Positions 31,978 to 41,800 of a stretch of DNA of 64,000 bases are shown one piece after another. This DNA comes from CAZDDB01 sp963843285 (GTDB lineage: Bacteria > Acidobacteriota > HRBIN11 > JAKEFK01): positions 124,001 to 188,000 of the forward strand of contig CAWJJO010000006.1 in the NCBI GenBank assembly GCA_963843285.1. The letters are read 5' to 3'. Both the position numbers and the translations under genes were made by a program. Each line of letters starts with the position of its first letter. The stretch's first letter is position 1. The notes under the pieces were generated by a model. It was not told where the DNA came from. It saw only the letters and a program-made list of their open reading frames with translations, and did not search any database.

Positions 31978-34816
31978 TCAGAAGAACATCGAGCAGGACT
32001 GGTTGAAAACGAACCTTGCGAAATTCTCGCGGATGCTGCAAGGGCAACGCGATCTGCAGACGGTCGCCCAGCATATTATGTCGGAGCTCACGCCTCTCGT
32101 TTCTGCGCAACATGGCGTGTTTTATGTAAAAGACTCCGAAGGCGGACAGCCTGTACTCAAGTTGTTGAGCAGCTACGGTTACCAACAACGTAAGACGGTT
32201 TCCAACCGGTTTGAAGTGGGAGAAGGTCTGGTCGGGCAATGCGCGCTGGAACGAAAGCCGATTGTGATCACAAACGTGCCGGACGATTACATCAAAATCA
32301 GCTCAGGTCTTGGCGAGGGACGTCCCAAGAACATTATTGTGCTGCCGGTTCTGTTTGAAGGACAGGTCATGGCCGTGACTGAAATCGCCTCCTTTGAAGA
32401 GTTCAGCCAGATCCATCAATTGTTCCTGGAGCAATTAATGGAGAGCCTTGGCGTTGTGTTGAACATGATCGGCGCCAGTATGAGGACGGAAGAACTCCTG
32501 AAGCAATCCCAGGCACTGGCCACTGAGCTTCAAAGCCAGCAACGGGAACTCAAACGCTCGAATGAAGAATTGGAAGAACAGACTCAGGCGTTGAAGACTT
32601 CCCAGGAAATGTTGAAGCAACAACAAGAAGAATTACAACGCACCAATGACGATCTTGAAGAAAAGGCTTATCTGCTCTCGGAACAGAAGAAAATGGTGGA
32701 AATAAAAAACCGGGAGCTGGAACTGGCACAGGCGTCACTGGAGGAAAGAGCAGAGCAGCTTTCCATCACTTCAAAATACAAATCGGAATTTCTTGCCAAC
32801 ATGTCCCACGAGTTGCGGACACCTCTGAACAGCATTTTGTTGCTTGCAAAACTTCTCAGTGAAAATAAAGAGGGCAATTTCAGCGAAAAGCAGGTGGATT
32901 ACCTTCAAACCGTGCATGCTTCGGGCAATGACCTCCTCGGATTGATCAACGAAGTGCTGGATCTGTCCAAGATCGAAGCAGGGAAGATGGATATCCACGC
33001 TCAGGAATTTCCCGTTGCACAATTGCAGGGTTTTGCCGAGCGCAGCTTCAGTCAGATCGCAGAGCAAAAGGGTTTGGAATTCAGCGTTCATATCAGCAGC
33101 GATGTAAGTGAAACAATCAAAACGGATCAACAGAGGCTGGAGCAGGTACTTCGAAATCTGCTTTCGAATGCCTTTAAGTTTACCGATACGGGAAGGGTGG
33201 ATCTGCGCATCGAAAAAGCGAATCCGGATTTGAAGTTTGGGGAATCGACCCTGGACCTGTCGGACAATGTGTTAGCCATATCAGTACAGGATACCGGGAT
33301 CGGCATTTCAAAGGAAAAACAAAAGATTGTTTTCGAAGCGTTCCAGCAAGCGGAGGGCGGCGCAAACAGACAGCATGGCGGTACAGGTCTGGGGTTGACG
33401 ATCACCCGCGAGATCGTTCGCCTGCTGGGCGGAGAGATCCATCTGGATAGCAAAGCAGGGGAAGGAAGCATCTTTACGATCTATCTTCCACAATCTTATA
33501 CTCCCGCGCATCTCAGCGCCGACTTCGACATTCCTGGAGTAACTTCAAGGCCCGAGCTGGTTCCTCAAGTTGAAACCGAAGTGGAAGCGGTTTCGGGGAC
33601 AGCGGCGGACGACCGGTACATCATCCAACCGGGCGATCGAGTGGTTCTGATTGTTGAGGACGATGAGAAATTTGCGGAAATCCTTTTGGACATGGCCCAC
33701 CAGAAAGGCTTTAAAGCGCTGATTGGCCTCAAGGGAGACACAGGACTCGCGTTGGCTCATGAGTTCGTGCCCAGTGCGATCATTCTGGATATCAATTTAC
33801 CGGTAATCAACGGCTGGACATTGTTGGATCGCTTGAAGCATCATCCACGAACGCGCCATATTCCCGTTCACGTCGTTTCCATTATCGAGGAACGGCAACG
33901 GGCATTGCAGCAGGGCGCCTTCGCGTATCTGGTAAAACCGGTTACCGCAGAAGCTGTGGATGAAGCGTTTGGAAAGATCATTTCCTTTATCAACCGCGGG
34001 ATTCGAAACCTGCTGGTAGTGGAAGACGATGACGCGCAGCGGAAAGCGATTCTCGAACTGATTGGGGACGGCGACCTCGAAATCACCGCTGTCGGAAGCG
34101 GGAGTGAGGCTCTTGCCGCGCTTCAGGAAAAACGTTACGACTGTATGGTTCTGGATCTGGTGCTGCCTGATATGGATGGCTTTAAGTTGATCGAAGAGAT
34201 CAAAGCGCAAGCAGGCGAGTTGCCGATTATCGTTTATACAGGAAGAGAGTTAACTGAAAAAGAAGAGACGCAATTGAAGCGATATGCGGAAAGCATCGTG
34301 GTGAAGGGGGTCAGTTCCCCGGAACGATTGCTCGATGAGACCGCTCTATTTCTTCATCGCGTTGAAGCGAAGCTGCCGGAGGAAAAAGGAACAGTGTTGA
34401 AACAGCTTCACAATCTGGATATGGTTTTCGGCGGAAAGACGATTCTGATCGTGGACGATGATGTCAGAAATATCTTTGCTCTGACCAGCGTTCTCGAAAG
34501 CAGCGTGCCGCAAAACCAGAAGATGAAAATCCTGTTTGCCGAAACCGGACAAGAGGGAATTCAGATTCTTGAAGAAAATCACGATGTGGATCTCGTTTTG
34601 ATGGATATCATGATGCCGGGCCTGGATGGCTACCAGACGATCCAGCATCTTCGAAAGGATGAGCGGTTTCAGACACTCCCCATCATTGCTCTAACTGCCA
34701 AAGCAATGAAAGGGGATCGGGAGAAATGCATCGACGCAGGCGCCTCTGATTACATTAGTAAACCGGTCGATATCGAACAGTTACTCTCCTTGATGCGGGT
34801 GTGGCTCTATAAATAG
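30713..34816 (+). CDS. Poly-HAMP hybrid sensor kinase, 3' part with three receivers
   Basis: 1367 residues continuing the upstream fragment. About five more HAMP units (1-420), GAF (about 440-590), coiled coil, HisKA with His699 in ANMSHELRTPLNS, HATPase with SVQDTGIGI and HGGTGLGL, then three receiver domains beginning near VVLIVEDD (977), NLLVVEDD (1099) and TILIVDDD (1242). Acceptor motifs are ILDINLPVING, VLDLVLPDMDG and LMDIMMPGLDG. Autophosphorylation with internal phosphorelay is expected; output may pass to the neighbouring regulator-kinase. An ATG at 30713 could start this fragment alone, but no ribosome site was seen. CheR follows after about 20 bases. Confidence 0.9.
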   Translation: MATNLTDQVRNIAAVTTAVAQGDLSKKITVDVKGEILELKNTINTMVDQLNAFASEVSRVAKEVGTDGKLGGQAEVRGVSGIWKDLTDNVNKMASNLTDQVRNIALVTTGVANGDLSQKITVDASGEIMQLKNTINKMVDQLNAFAAEVTRVAKEVGTDGKLGGQAEVKGTSGTWKDLTDNVNAMAGSLTSQVRDIAKVTTAVANGDLSQKITVDARGEILQLKDTINKMVDQLNSFASEVSRVAREVGTDGNLGGQAEIKGVAGTWKDLTDNVNRMATNLTDQVRNIALVTTSVAQGDLSKKITVEAKGEILELKSTINTMVDQLNAFAAEVTRVAREVGTEGMLGGQAKVPGVAGTWKDLTDNVNQLAANLTTQVRAIADVATAVTRGDLTRSVAVEAQGEVEELKNNINQMIITLKETTQKNIEQDWLKTNLAKFSRMLQGQRDLQTVAQHIMSELTPLVSAQHGVFYVKDSEGGQPVLKLLSSYGYQQRKTVSNRFEVGEGLVGQCALERKPIVITNVPDDYIKISSGLGEGRPKNIIVLPVLFEGQVMAVTEIASFEEFSQIHQLFLEQLMESLGVVLNMIGASMRTEELLKQSQALATELQSQQRELKRSNEELEEQTQALKTSQEMLKQQQEELQRTNDDLEEKAYLLSEQKKMVEIKNRELELAQASLEERAEQLSITSKYKSEFLANMSHELRTPLNSILLLAKLLSENKEGNFSEKQVDYLQTVHASGNDLLGLINEVLDLSKIEAGKMDIHAQEFPVAQLQGFAERSFSQIAEQKGLEFSVHISSDVSETIKTDQQRLEQVLRNLLSNAFKFTDTGRVDLRIEKANPDLKFGESTLDLSDNVLAISVQDTGIGISKEKQKIVFEAFQQAEGGANRQHGGTGLGLTITREIVRLLGGEIHLDSKAGEGSIFTIYLPQSYTPAHLSADFDIPGVTSRPELVPQVETEVEAVSGTAADDRYIIQPGDRVVLIVEDDEKFAEILLDMAHQKGFKALIGLKGDTGLALAHEFVPSAIILDINLPVINGWTLLDRLKHHPRTRHIPVHVVSIIEERQRALQQGAFAYLVKPVTAEAVDEAFGKIISFINRGIRNLLVVEDDDAQRKAILELIGDGDLEITAVGSGSEALAALQEKRYDCMVLDLVLPDMDGFKLIEEIKAQAGELPIIVYTGRELTEKEETQLKRYAESIVVKGVSSPERLLDETALFLHRVEAKLPEEKGTVLKQLHNLDMVFGGKTILIVDDDVRNIFALTSVLESSVPQNQKMKILFAETGQEGIQILEENHDVDLVLMDIMMPGLDGYQTIQHLRKDERFQTLPIIALTAKAMKGDREKCIDAGASDYISKPVDIEQLLSLMRVWLYK

Positions 34817-34835
34817 AACGTAAATATTGTATCGG

Positions 34836-35669
34836 ATGAAAGACGAACGAATCAGCAATCTCGAACGGATTGAAATCGGTTTGTTGCTGGAAGGAATTTA
34901 TCAGCAATACGGATGCGATTTTCGCGATTATGCGCTTTCTACCATCCGGCGCAGGCTCTGGAAAAGGGCGCGGGAAGAGAATGTAACAACCATTTCCGCG
35001 CTTCAAGAAAAACTGCTTCACGACCACACTTCTTTCCAGGGCCTCTTTGCCGAACTATCCATACGCACGACGACCATGTTCCGGGATCCCGAATTCTATC
35101 TGATGCTGCGCAACAAAGTGATTCCAATGCTCCGAACATATCCATTTATCAGGATCTGGCATGCGGGTTGCTCCACCGGTGAAGAAGTATTTTCCATGTC
35201 GATTTTGCTGAAAGAAGAAGGGTTGTACGACCGTGCACGCATTTATGCAACAGATCTGGATCCAGAAGCGATTCAGACCGCAAAAGCGAGATCGCTCTCC
35301 GTGGAAAACCTTCGGGAATACGTTACCAACTATGAGCGAGCAGGAGGAAATTCGTCCCTTTCAGATTACTACATAACGGAACATTCGAGAGCGATTTTCG
35401 ATCCTTCTTTGAATGCAAATGTGACATTTCTGGAACACAATCTGGTAACTGACCATTCATTCATGGAGTTCAATCTCATTCTTTGCAGAAACGTGTTGAT
35501 CTACTTTAATAAGGGTCTAAAGAATCGTGTTCATGAACTGCTGTACCAGAGCCTTTGCAGATTCGGCGTTCTGGGCTTGGGCCGGCGAGAGTCTCTCGAT
35601 TTTACCTGCCGGGAGCGTTCTTACGTACCGCTGTCCGACGGGTACAAAGTTTACCGGAAGCTTCGCTGA
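34836..35669 (+). CDS. CheR-type protein-glutamate methyltransferase
   Basis: 277 residues. Transfers methyl groups from SAM to glutamates of chemoreceptor-like proteins. N-terminal helical domain with FRDYALSTIRRRLWKR, then FRDPEFY and the SAM-binding IWHAGCSTGEEVFSM, ATDLDPEAI, and LILCRNVLIYF: all typical of CheR. No chemoreceptor genes are in the window, so a partner such as the poly-HAMP kinase upstream is a possibility. ATG 34836 is preferred over the in-frame TTG at 34827. Its stop overlaps the next gene's ATG by one base. Confidence 0.9.
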   Translation: MKDERISNLERIEIGLLLEGIYQQYGCDFRDYALSTIRRRLWKRAREENVTTISALQEKLLHDHTSFQGLFAELSIRTTTMFRDPEFYLMLRNKVIPMLRTYPFIRIWHAGCSTGEEVFSMSILLKEEGLYDRARIYATDLDPEAIQTAKARSLSVENLREYVTNYERAGGNSSLSDYYITEHSRAIFDPSLNANVTFLEHNLVTDHSFMEFNLILCRNVLIYFNKGLKNRVHELLYQSLCRFGVLGLGRRESLDFTCRERSYVPLSDGYKVYRKLR

Positions 35670-37156
35670 TGCAGGAAAGAAACAAGATCAACATCCTGAT
35701 GGTTGATGATCATCCGGAAAGTCTGGTCGCACTGGAAGCAGTCTTATCCAGCGTCAATTACAATCTGGTGAAGGCGAATTCCGGCGAAGAAGCTCTGCGC
35801 GCGCTTCTGAGGACGGATTTTGCATTAATCCTTCTCGATGTGCGCATGCCGGATCTCAACGGTTTCGAGATTGCGCGCTTAATTCGGCAACGGGAAAAGA
35901 GCAGGCACATTCCGATCATTTTTGTGACGGGATACAACAAGGATACTGAGTCGGTTACCGAAGGATACATGTCCGGCGCGGTGGACTATCTCATGAAGCC
36001 CGTAGACCCGGATATTTTGCGCGCAAAGACGTCGTTCTTTATCGATCTATTTATCAAGAACGAGTCTGTAAAACAAGCGGGAAAGCATTATGCCCAGCTG
36101 GTGGAAACTGCGAGAGTCATTGTGTGGCGTCTGGATGCTCAATCGCTGGAATTCAGCTATGTAAGTAGGGAAGCTGAGAATATTCTTGGATACCCGGTGT
36201 CGGAATGGACCGCGGCTCATGATTTCTTGAAGAATCACATTCATCCGGATGACCGTGAGCGCATCGTTTCCTCTTTTTTGAAGATCGCAGCTGATCGTAT
36301 GCCCTCCGAGCTGGAATATCGAATGGTTGCAGCGGACGAACGAATTGTTTGGTTTCACAATCTATTGCGCGTCCCCGAAGAAGATCTCGGGGGATCGGAG
36401 TTGATTGGAATCATGCTGGAGATTACCGAACGGAAAGAGGCGGAAGAAGCGATTCGGAGAGCGAACGAAGATCTCGAACAGCGTGTACAGGAACGGACGA
36501 TGGAATTGCAGAAAATGCTGTCGGAAAAAGAAATGCTTCTCAAAGAGATTCATCATCGCGTAAAAAATAATCTTCAGATCATCTCCAGTTTGTTGAGTCT
36601 GCAAAAGAATTATGCAAAAAATGAAGATGGCTGGCACGTTCTCACCGAGAGTCAGAATCGCGTATTTACGATGGCGCTGATTCACGAAAAACTCTACAAA
36701 ACGGCTAATCTTGCGGAGATTGATTTTTCCACTTATATCCTGGATCTCGGTTCCAGCCTGTTTGAATCGTATGGAGTCGGTCCGGACAGAGTGAAATTGA
36801 TCGTACAATCAGCCGAGGCGCTGAATATCGATACGGCAATCCCGTGCGGGTTGATTGTAAATGAACTGGTTACCAATGCGTTGAAATACGCTTTTCCGGA
36901 TGGCCGGAGCGGTGAGATTACAGTCAGTCTGACACGCAGCAACGGGCAGTTCTCTATGATCGTTCGAGACAATGGCGTGGGCGTCCCAAACGATTTAGAT
37001 TTGCGAAAAACGGATTCACTGGGAATGAGACTCGTATATACCCTTACCGCGCAGCTTCATGGAACTCTAGATTTAGTACGCTCGCCTGGAACCGCGCTTC
37101 ACATTGTCTTTCCAGAATCGAAAAGCACTCAGACTCACGCCCCCGCGATCGCCTAA
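35669..37156 (+). CDS. Response regulator-PAS-histidine kinase
   Basis: 495 residues. Receiver (about 5-125) with Asp57 in LILLDVRMPDLNG, PAS/PAC (about 140-260) with YRMVAADERIVWFHN, a coiled coil, then HisKA_2 with phospho-His in EIHHRVKNNLQIISSLLSLQ and a HATPase with VRDNGVGVP. The receiver at the N-terminus suggests it takes phosphate from another kinase, for instance the multi-receiver protein just upstream, and passes the signal on. ATG 35669 overlaps the CheR stop, showing translational coupling. The kinase half is closely related to the C-terminus of the CheB-CheR fusion at 38848-42138. Confidence 0.9.
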   Translation: MQERNKINILMVDDHPESLVALEAVLSSVNYNLVKANSGEEALRALLRTDFALILLDVRMPDLNGFEIARLIRQREKSRHIPIIFVTGYNKDTESVTEGYMSGAVDYLMKPVDPDILRAKTSFFIDLFIKNESVKQAGKHYAQLVETARVIVWRLDAQSLEFSYVSREAENILGYPVSEWTAAHDFLKNHIHPDDRERIVSSFLKIAADRMPSELEYRMVAADERIVWFHNLLRVPEEDLGGSELIGIMLEITERKEAEEAIRRANEDLEQRVQERTMELQKMLSEKEMLLKEIHHRVKNNLQIISSLLSLQKNYAKNEDGWHVLTESQNRVFTMALIHEKLYKTANLAEIDFSTYILDLGSSLFESYGVGPDRVKLIVQSAEALNIDTAIPCGLIVNELVTNALKYAFPDGRSGEITVSLTRSNGQFSMIVRDNGVGVPNDLDLRKTDSLGMRLVYTLTAQLHGTLDLVRSPGTALHIVFPESKSTQTHAPAIA

Positions 37157-37359
37157 AAAAATATTCTTCGGCTGTCACCTCATCTCGGTTTTCGCGACAG
37201 TGCGACAGAAGGTGGCTTGGAAAATGAAGCAAACCATGCTTTGTGTGTCGTAGAAAGGACTACAAAGCGAAACTCCAAAAACTACAAACAAATGATAGGG
37301 TTTTCGATATTTCAAAATCTGCCATCCAGATACTATTCGTAACTGAGGAGGACACAAAG

Positions 37360-38253
37360 ATGTCGAAATCCGCAACTGTTACGAAAGAGAGGAAAGAAAC
37401 TGGTTCAAAAGAGGCGCTGCGTCTCTATCTGAGTGAGATCGCCCATACCCCGCTGCTGAGCGTGGAAGAAGAAAAGGATTTGGGATGTCGAATTCAGCAA
37501 GGTGATCATGCTGCGCTGAAAAAACTTGTGGAGTCCAACTTGAAATTTGTGGTCAAAATGGCCAAAAAATACCGGCATTTTGGAGTTTCCTTCTTGGATC
37601 TAATTAATGAGGGAAACCTGGGTTTGATCGAAGCCGCAAAACGCTTCGATCCGAATCGCAACGTGAAGTTCATTTCTTATGCGGTATGGTGGATTCGCCA
37701 ATCGATTCTGACAGCTCTCTCCAATTTGGGACGTCCGTTAAGACTTCCCATCAAAATCAATGCGGCACTGTATAAGGTTGGAGTCACTGTCGCAAACCAT
37801 TTAAGCGAAACAAGTGAAAAACTGAGTTTGGATGAGCTTGCCGCAGAAGTCGGCATGAATCGGGACGATCTGATCTCCATTCTGGAGGTTGGAGGGGAGG
37901 GTATTTCTCTAAACCAGCCACTGACAAGAGGGACGGATTGGGCTCTGGAAGATCAGTTAATACAAAAATCCATTCCATCTGTTGAACAGGAAGCCATGAG
38001 TCGGTCTGTCAAACAATGCCTGAACGAAATCCTGGAGGATCTGGGAACCAGAGAGCAACAGGTACTGAGACTTCGGTACGGCTTGGATGATGATAGTACT
38101 CTTACACTTCAGGAAATTGGGAATCGGATCGGCCTTTCACGGGAACGGGTCAGGCAAATTGAAGAAAAGGCCCTTCAAAAACTCCGAAAAAATCGAAAGA
38201 CATTGTCATTATGGAACGTCTGCTATACGGAAGTCAGCCAAGCCGCCTACTGA
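37360..38253 (+). CDS. Sigma-70 family RNA polymerase sigma factor (group 2 type)
   Basis: 297 residues: region 1.2 (EALRLYLSEIAHTPLLSVEE), region 2 with DLINEGNLGLIEAAKRFDP and the promoter-melting FISYAVWWIRQSI, region 3, and region 4 with TLQEIGNRIGLSRERVRQIE. Region 1.1 is absent, as in alternative sigma factors such as RpoS/RpoH or SigB-like group 2 proteins. Start ATG 37360 follows GAGGAGGACAC. Sitting among sensor kinases and followed by many small stress genes, it may direct a general stress regulon; this is inference. It could also be a second housekeeping-like sigma. Confidence 0.92.
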   Translation: MSKSATVTKERKETGSKEALRLYLSEIAHTPLLSVEEEKDLGCRIQQGDHAALKKLVESNLKFVVKMAKKYRHFGVSFLDLINEGNLGLIEAAKRFDPNRNVKFISYAVWWIRQSILTALSNLGRPLRLPIKINAALYKVGVTVANHLSETSEKLSLDELAAEVGMNRDDLISILEVGGEGISLNQPLTRGTDWALEDQLIQKSIPSVEQEAMSRSVKQCLNEILEDLGTREQQVLRLRYGLDDDSTLTLQEIGNRIGLSRERVRQIEEKALQKLRKNRKTLSLWNVCYTEVSQAAY

Positions 38254-38268
38254 CATTGCGAGGATGCC

Positions 38269-38754
38269 ATGAGAATACTTGGATGGATGATTGTAATTGT
38301 GGTGGCTATGCTTTTTAGTGGCATAGCTGGCGGCCAGCAGCAGACCGAACCTGAAAAGGGTGTCGCACTCCTCTCAGTTAGCAAAGATGGAAACGGAACA
38401 GGGCTGATTGTTTCTTCGCCGCCTGGCATCGAATGCGGCGATGGAGGAAGCTCCTGTTCCGCCTCTTTTGTCTTTGGGACTCCGGTCACCCTAACCGCTC
38501 AGCCAATCGACCGTGATTCCGTTTTTGAGGCATGGTCTGCAGCATCAGGTTCCACAACAAACTGCACGGCAGTAAAATCGGATTGTAATTTTATCCTCAC
38601 TGAGGATTCATCGATCAAAGGTACGTTTGTTTCTCATGTATCGCGGACCTTTCATTTGACCGAGGAATCGGGAATCACCGCTACTTTTGTCCATTCTCAT
38701 CATGGATCGTGGGCAGGTCCGACTGCTCCATCACAACGGACGAAACTTCGGTAA
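38269..38754 (+). CDS. Secreted protein with InlB-like repeats
   Basis: 161 residues with a signal peptide (about 1-22, ending GIAGG). The body resembles the divergent InlB B-repeat found in bacterial surface proteins: GIECGDGGSSCSASFVFGTPVTLTAQ then FEAWSAASG, with three further Cys that may form disulfides. Two short similar stretches (FILTEDSSIKGTFVSH and FHLTEESGITATFVHS) look like an internal duplication. Role unknown, probably surface-associated. ATG 38269 has GAGGATGCC upstream. It follows the sigma factor by 15 bases. Confidence 0.6.
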   Translation: MRILGWMIVIVVAMLFSGIAGGQQQTEPEKGVALLSVSKDGNGTGLIVSSPPGIECGDGGSSCSASFVFGTPVTLTAQPIDRDSVFEAWSAASGSTTNCTAVKSDCNFILTEDSSIKGTFVSHVSRTFHLTEESGITATFVHSHHGSWAGPTAPSQRTKLR

Positions 38755-38781
38755 CGTTCATCATCATTTCGAAGAGTCTTG

Positions 38782-38826
38782 GAATTTTCACAAGAAATTT
38801 TCACAAGATTCGGGAAGGGGCTATAA
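38782..38826 (+). promoter_or_regulatory. Promoter with tandem 13-bp direct repeat upstream of the CheB-CheR fusion
   Basis: AATTTTCACAAGA occurs twice back to back (38782-38794 and 38795-38807). The second copy holds a -35 box TTCACA (38799-38804), then 16 bases, then a perfect -10 TATAAT (38821-38826). Transcription would start near 38833, giving a very short leader to the TTG at 38848. The repeat is a candidate binding site for an activator or repressor. Confidence 0.55.
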
Positions 38827-38847
38827 TATTCGCTGGATGATGGACGA

Positions 38848-41800
38848 TTGAAGCATAAAGTGCCTCCCATGCATGTTGCAGACCCACAAGTTCGTCGAGC
38901 AAAGGTCCGTACTCCGGAAAGCAAGGAGATGAAGCGGTCCGTAAAGAACATATTTCCCGTAGTCGGAATCGGCGCTTCTGCGGGAGGACTCGAAGCGGTC
39001 AAGGAGCTATTTAAACACTTGCCGCCTGATACAGGAATGTCATTTGTCTTCATACAGCACCTGGATCCTACTCATGCGAGCTCACTTCCGGAAATTCTTT
39101 CCCGGACAACGAGAATCCCCGTGATAGAGACGAGTCATGATCTGCGATTGAAACCGGATCATATATTCGTAATTCCGCCAAATAAAGACATCACGGTATC
39201 CAACGCAACGCTGTTTCTTTCTCCGCGAAACAAAAGTAGCGGGCTGCACTTACCAATAGATACTTTCTTGCAGACCTTGGCGGAAGACAAAAAGGGCGCT
39301 GCGGTTGGCGTGATTTTGTCAGGAACAGGCTCCGATGGAGTTCTAGGATTAAGAGCGATCAAAAGCGAGGGCGGGATCACTTTCGCACAGGACAGCGAAT
39401 CGGCAAAATATGCCGCTATGCCGGAAAATGCGATCGCCGCAGGAGTTGTGGATTTCGTTCTGAGCCCCCGGAAAATCGCGGATGAGCTCGTCAAACTTTC
39501 CCGATTCGAGGGCCGGGCGTTTCTGTTTGGCAAGTCGATCCGGCCTGGAGTTGGCGCCGCTGAAAGGGGAAATCACTTGCGGGCGATTATCGCTTTGTTG
39601 CGCGAATCTACCGGAGTGGACTTTTCCCATTACAATCCCAACATGATCGTACGGCGCATTTTCCGCCGTATGGCTTTAGCCAAAACACAAAAACTGGAAC
39701 AGTACGCTGAGAGCCTTCTCAAAAATCCTTCCGAAGCGCGCGCCCTCTACGAGGACATCTTCATCCACGTCACTAATTTCTTCCGGGATCCGGATCGATT
39801 TGAAGTCCTGAAATCAAGCATCTATCCTGCGATCGCAAAAAACAAAAAGCCTGGAGAAGCGATCCGGATCTGGTGTGCCGGATGTTCGACAGGCGAAGAG
39901 GCTTACTCTTTGGCCATCACCTTACTGGAGTATTTGGGTTCTAAAGAAGCTCATATCCCGATCCAGATTTTCGCTACCGATATTAGTGAAACTGCAATTA
40001 ACAAAGCGCGCGCGGCGACCTATCCAGCCAATATTGAGGCGCATGTCTCACCGGAGCGCCTGAAACGCTTTTTCGTAAAACAGGAAGGTGGCTATCAAAT
40101 CAGCAAGGCTGTCAGGGAACTCTGTATCTTTACAAAGCACGACGTGACAAAGGATCCACCCTTTTCACGGTTGGATTTGATCAGTTGCTCGAATGTCCTC
40201 ATCTATTTTAGTCCGCCGATGCAAAGGAAAATCCTTTCTATTTTCCATTATGCACTCAAACCATCCGGTTTTCTGATTCTGGGAAAATCCGAATCCGTCG
40301 GCAGGCAACTTCATTTTTTCGAGCCAACGGAAGTGAAACACAAGATCTATTCAAGGAAAAAGACTTTTTCGCCAAACATCGGGTTAGCTTACAGCAACCT
40401 CTCTTCTCAACCTGTGATGAAGAAAGGTTTGGAGAGCCAAGAGGGTCCGGAGAATGTTTTTGATTTGCAAAAGCAAGTTGACCAGCTCGTACTTTCAAGA
40501 TACAGGCATCGAGGGGTGATCGTTGATGAAAACATGAAAATTGTTCAATTTCGGGGAATCATGGGCCCTCTTCTTGACCCTGCATCAGGAGAAGCCACTC
40601 TGGATCTGATTAGAATGCTTCATAAAGATTTGCGGGTGCCTCTGCGCGTTTTGATTCAGAAGGCGAGAAAGGAAAATCAAGCGGTTGTCAAAAAAAATGT
40701 ACAGGTAAAAATCGATAGAACCGTGATTTATTTTTCTCTCGAAGTAATTCCCGTTGCTAATCCCCGCGACCGGGAGAAATTCTTTTTAGTACTGCTGGAA
40801 GAAGAACATTCTCTTCCAAAGGCAAGTCAGTCCCTGCGTGGGAAAAGAGCCGCGAAACCCGGTGACAGGGACCGGGAAATCCGTATCGTGGAATTGCAGC
40901 AGGAGCTGCAGGAATCCAGGGAATACCTTCAGTCGATGATCGAGCAGCACGAAGTCGGCAACGAAAAACTGGATGCTGCCAACGAGGAATTGCAGTCTGC
41001 AAACGAAGAGCTGCAAAGTGCAAACGAAGAATTGGAAACGGCGAAAGAAGAGCTGGAGTCCAGTAATGAAGAGCTCAACACAGTGAATGAGGAGTTGCAA
41101 AATCGCAACTTGGATTTGGAACAATTAAACAAGCAATTCAGGGCGACCCGTGACTATGCAGAAGCGATCATTAAGACAATGCGTGAACCTTTCGTCGTTC
41201 TCGACTCCACGCTGAAGGTAAAGTCAGGGAACGCTGCGTTCTATCGCACGTTTAAGTTAGACCCGAATCAAACATTGAATCGCTATCTTTTTGACCTTGT
41301 CCATGCACAGTGGAATATTCCCCGGTTGCGCCCGATGCTGGAGAATGTGCTGGTGAAGGGAGTGGAATTCCAGGATTATGAGACGGAAGGTGACTTTCCC
41401 GGCATCGGGACCAGAACCCTATCTCTGAACGCTCGGCGTATTTCAGAGGGAGACGGCCGGGAGGAATTGATCCTCCTTGCCATCGGGGATATCACGCACC
41501 AGAAAGAATTAGATGCTGCCCATGATGTCATGCTTCAAGAAGTTCATCACAGGGTAAAGAATAGTTTACAATTGATATCCAGCTTGTTGAGCCTTCAAGC
41601 CCCATTTATCCATGATGAAAACGCGCTGGCGTTGTTTAAAGAAAGCGCGAACCGGATCAGATCAATCGCCTTCATTCATGAGAAACTGCATCAGGCAGGG
41701 AAACCCGCGACGGTGAACTTCAAAGAGTATGTATTCGATCTTGCGAACAGTTTGTTCGGATTCTACGGACTGGACCCGAAAAAGATTACACTCAGTTTGG

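Noticed and set aside
29340..31990. CRISPR-like array from the regular repeats
   Set aside because: The 276-bp units are in frame and encode HAMP domains; there are no short spacers.
1043..37342. ATACTATTCGTAA shared by 1043-1055 and 37330-37342
   Set aside because: A shared 13-mer is expected many times by chance in 64 kb, and there is no other shared context.
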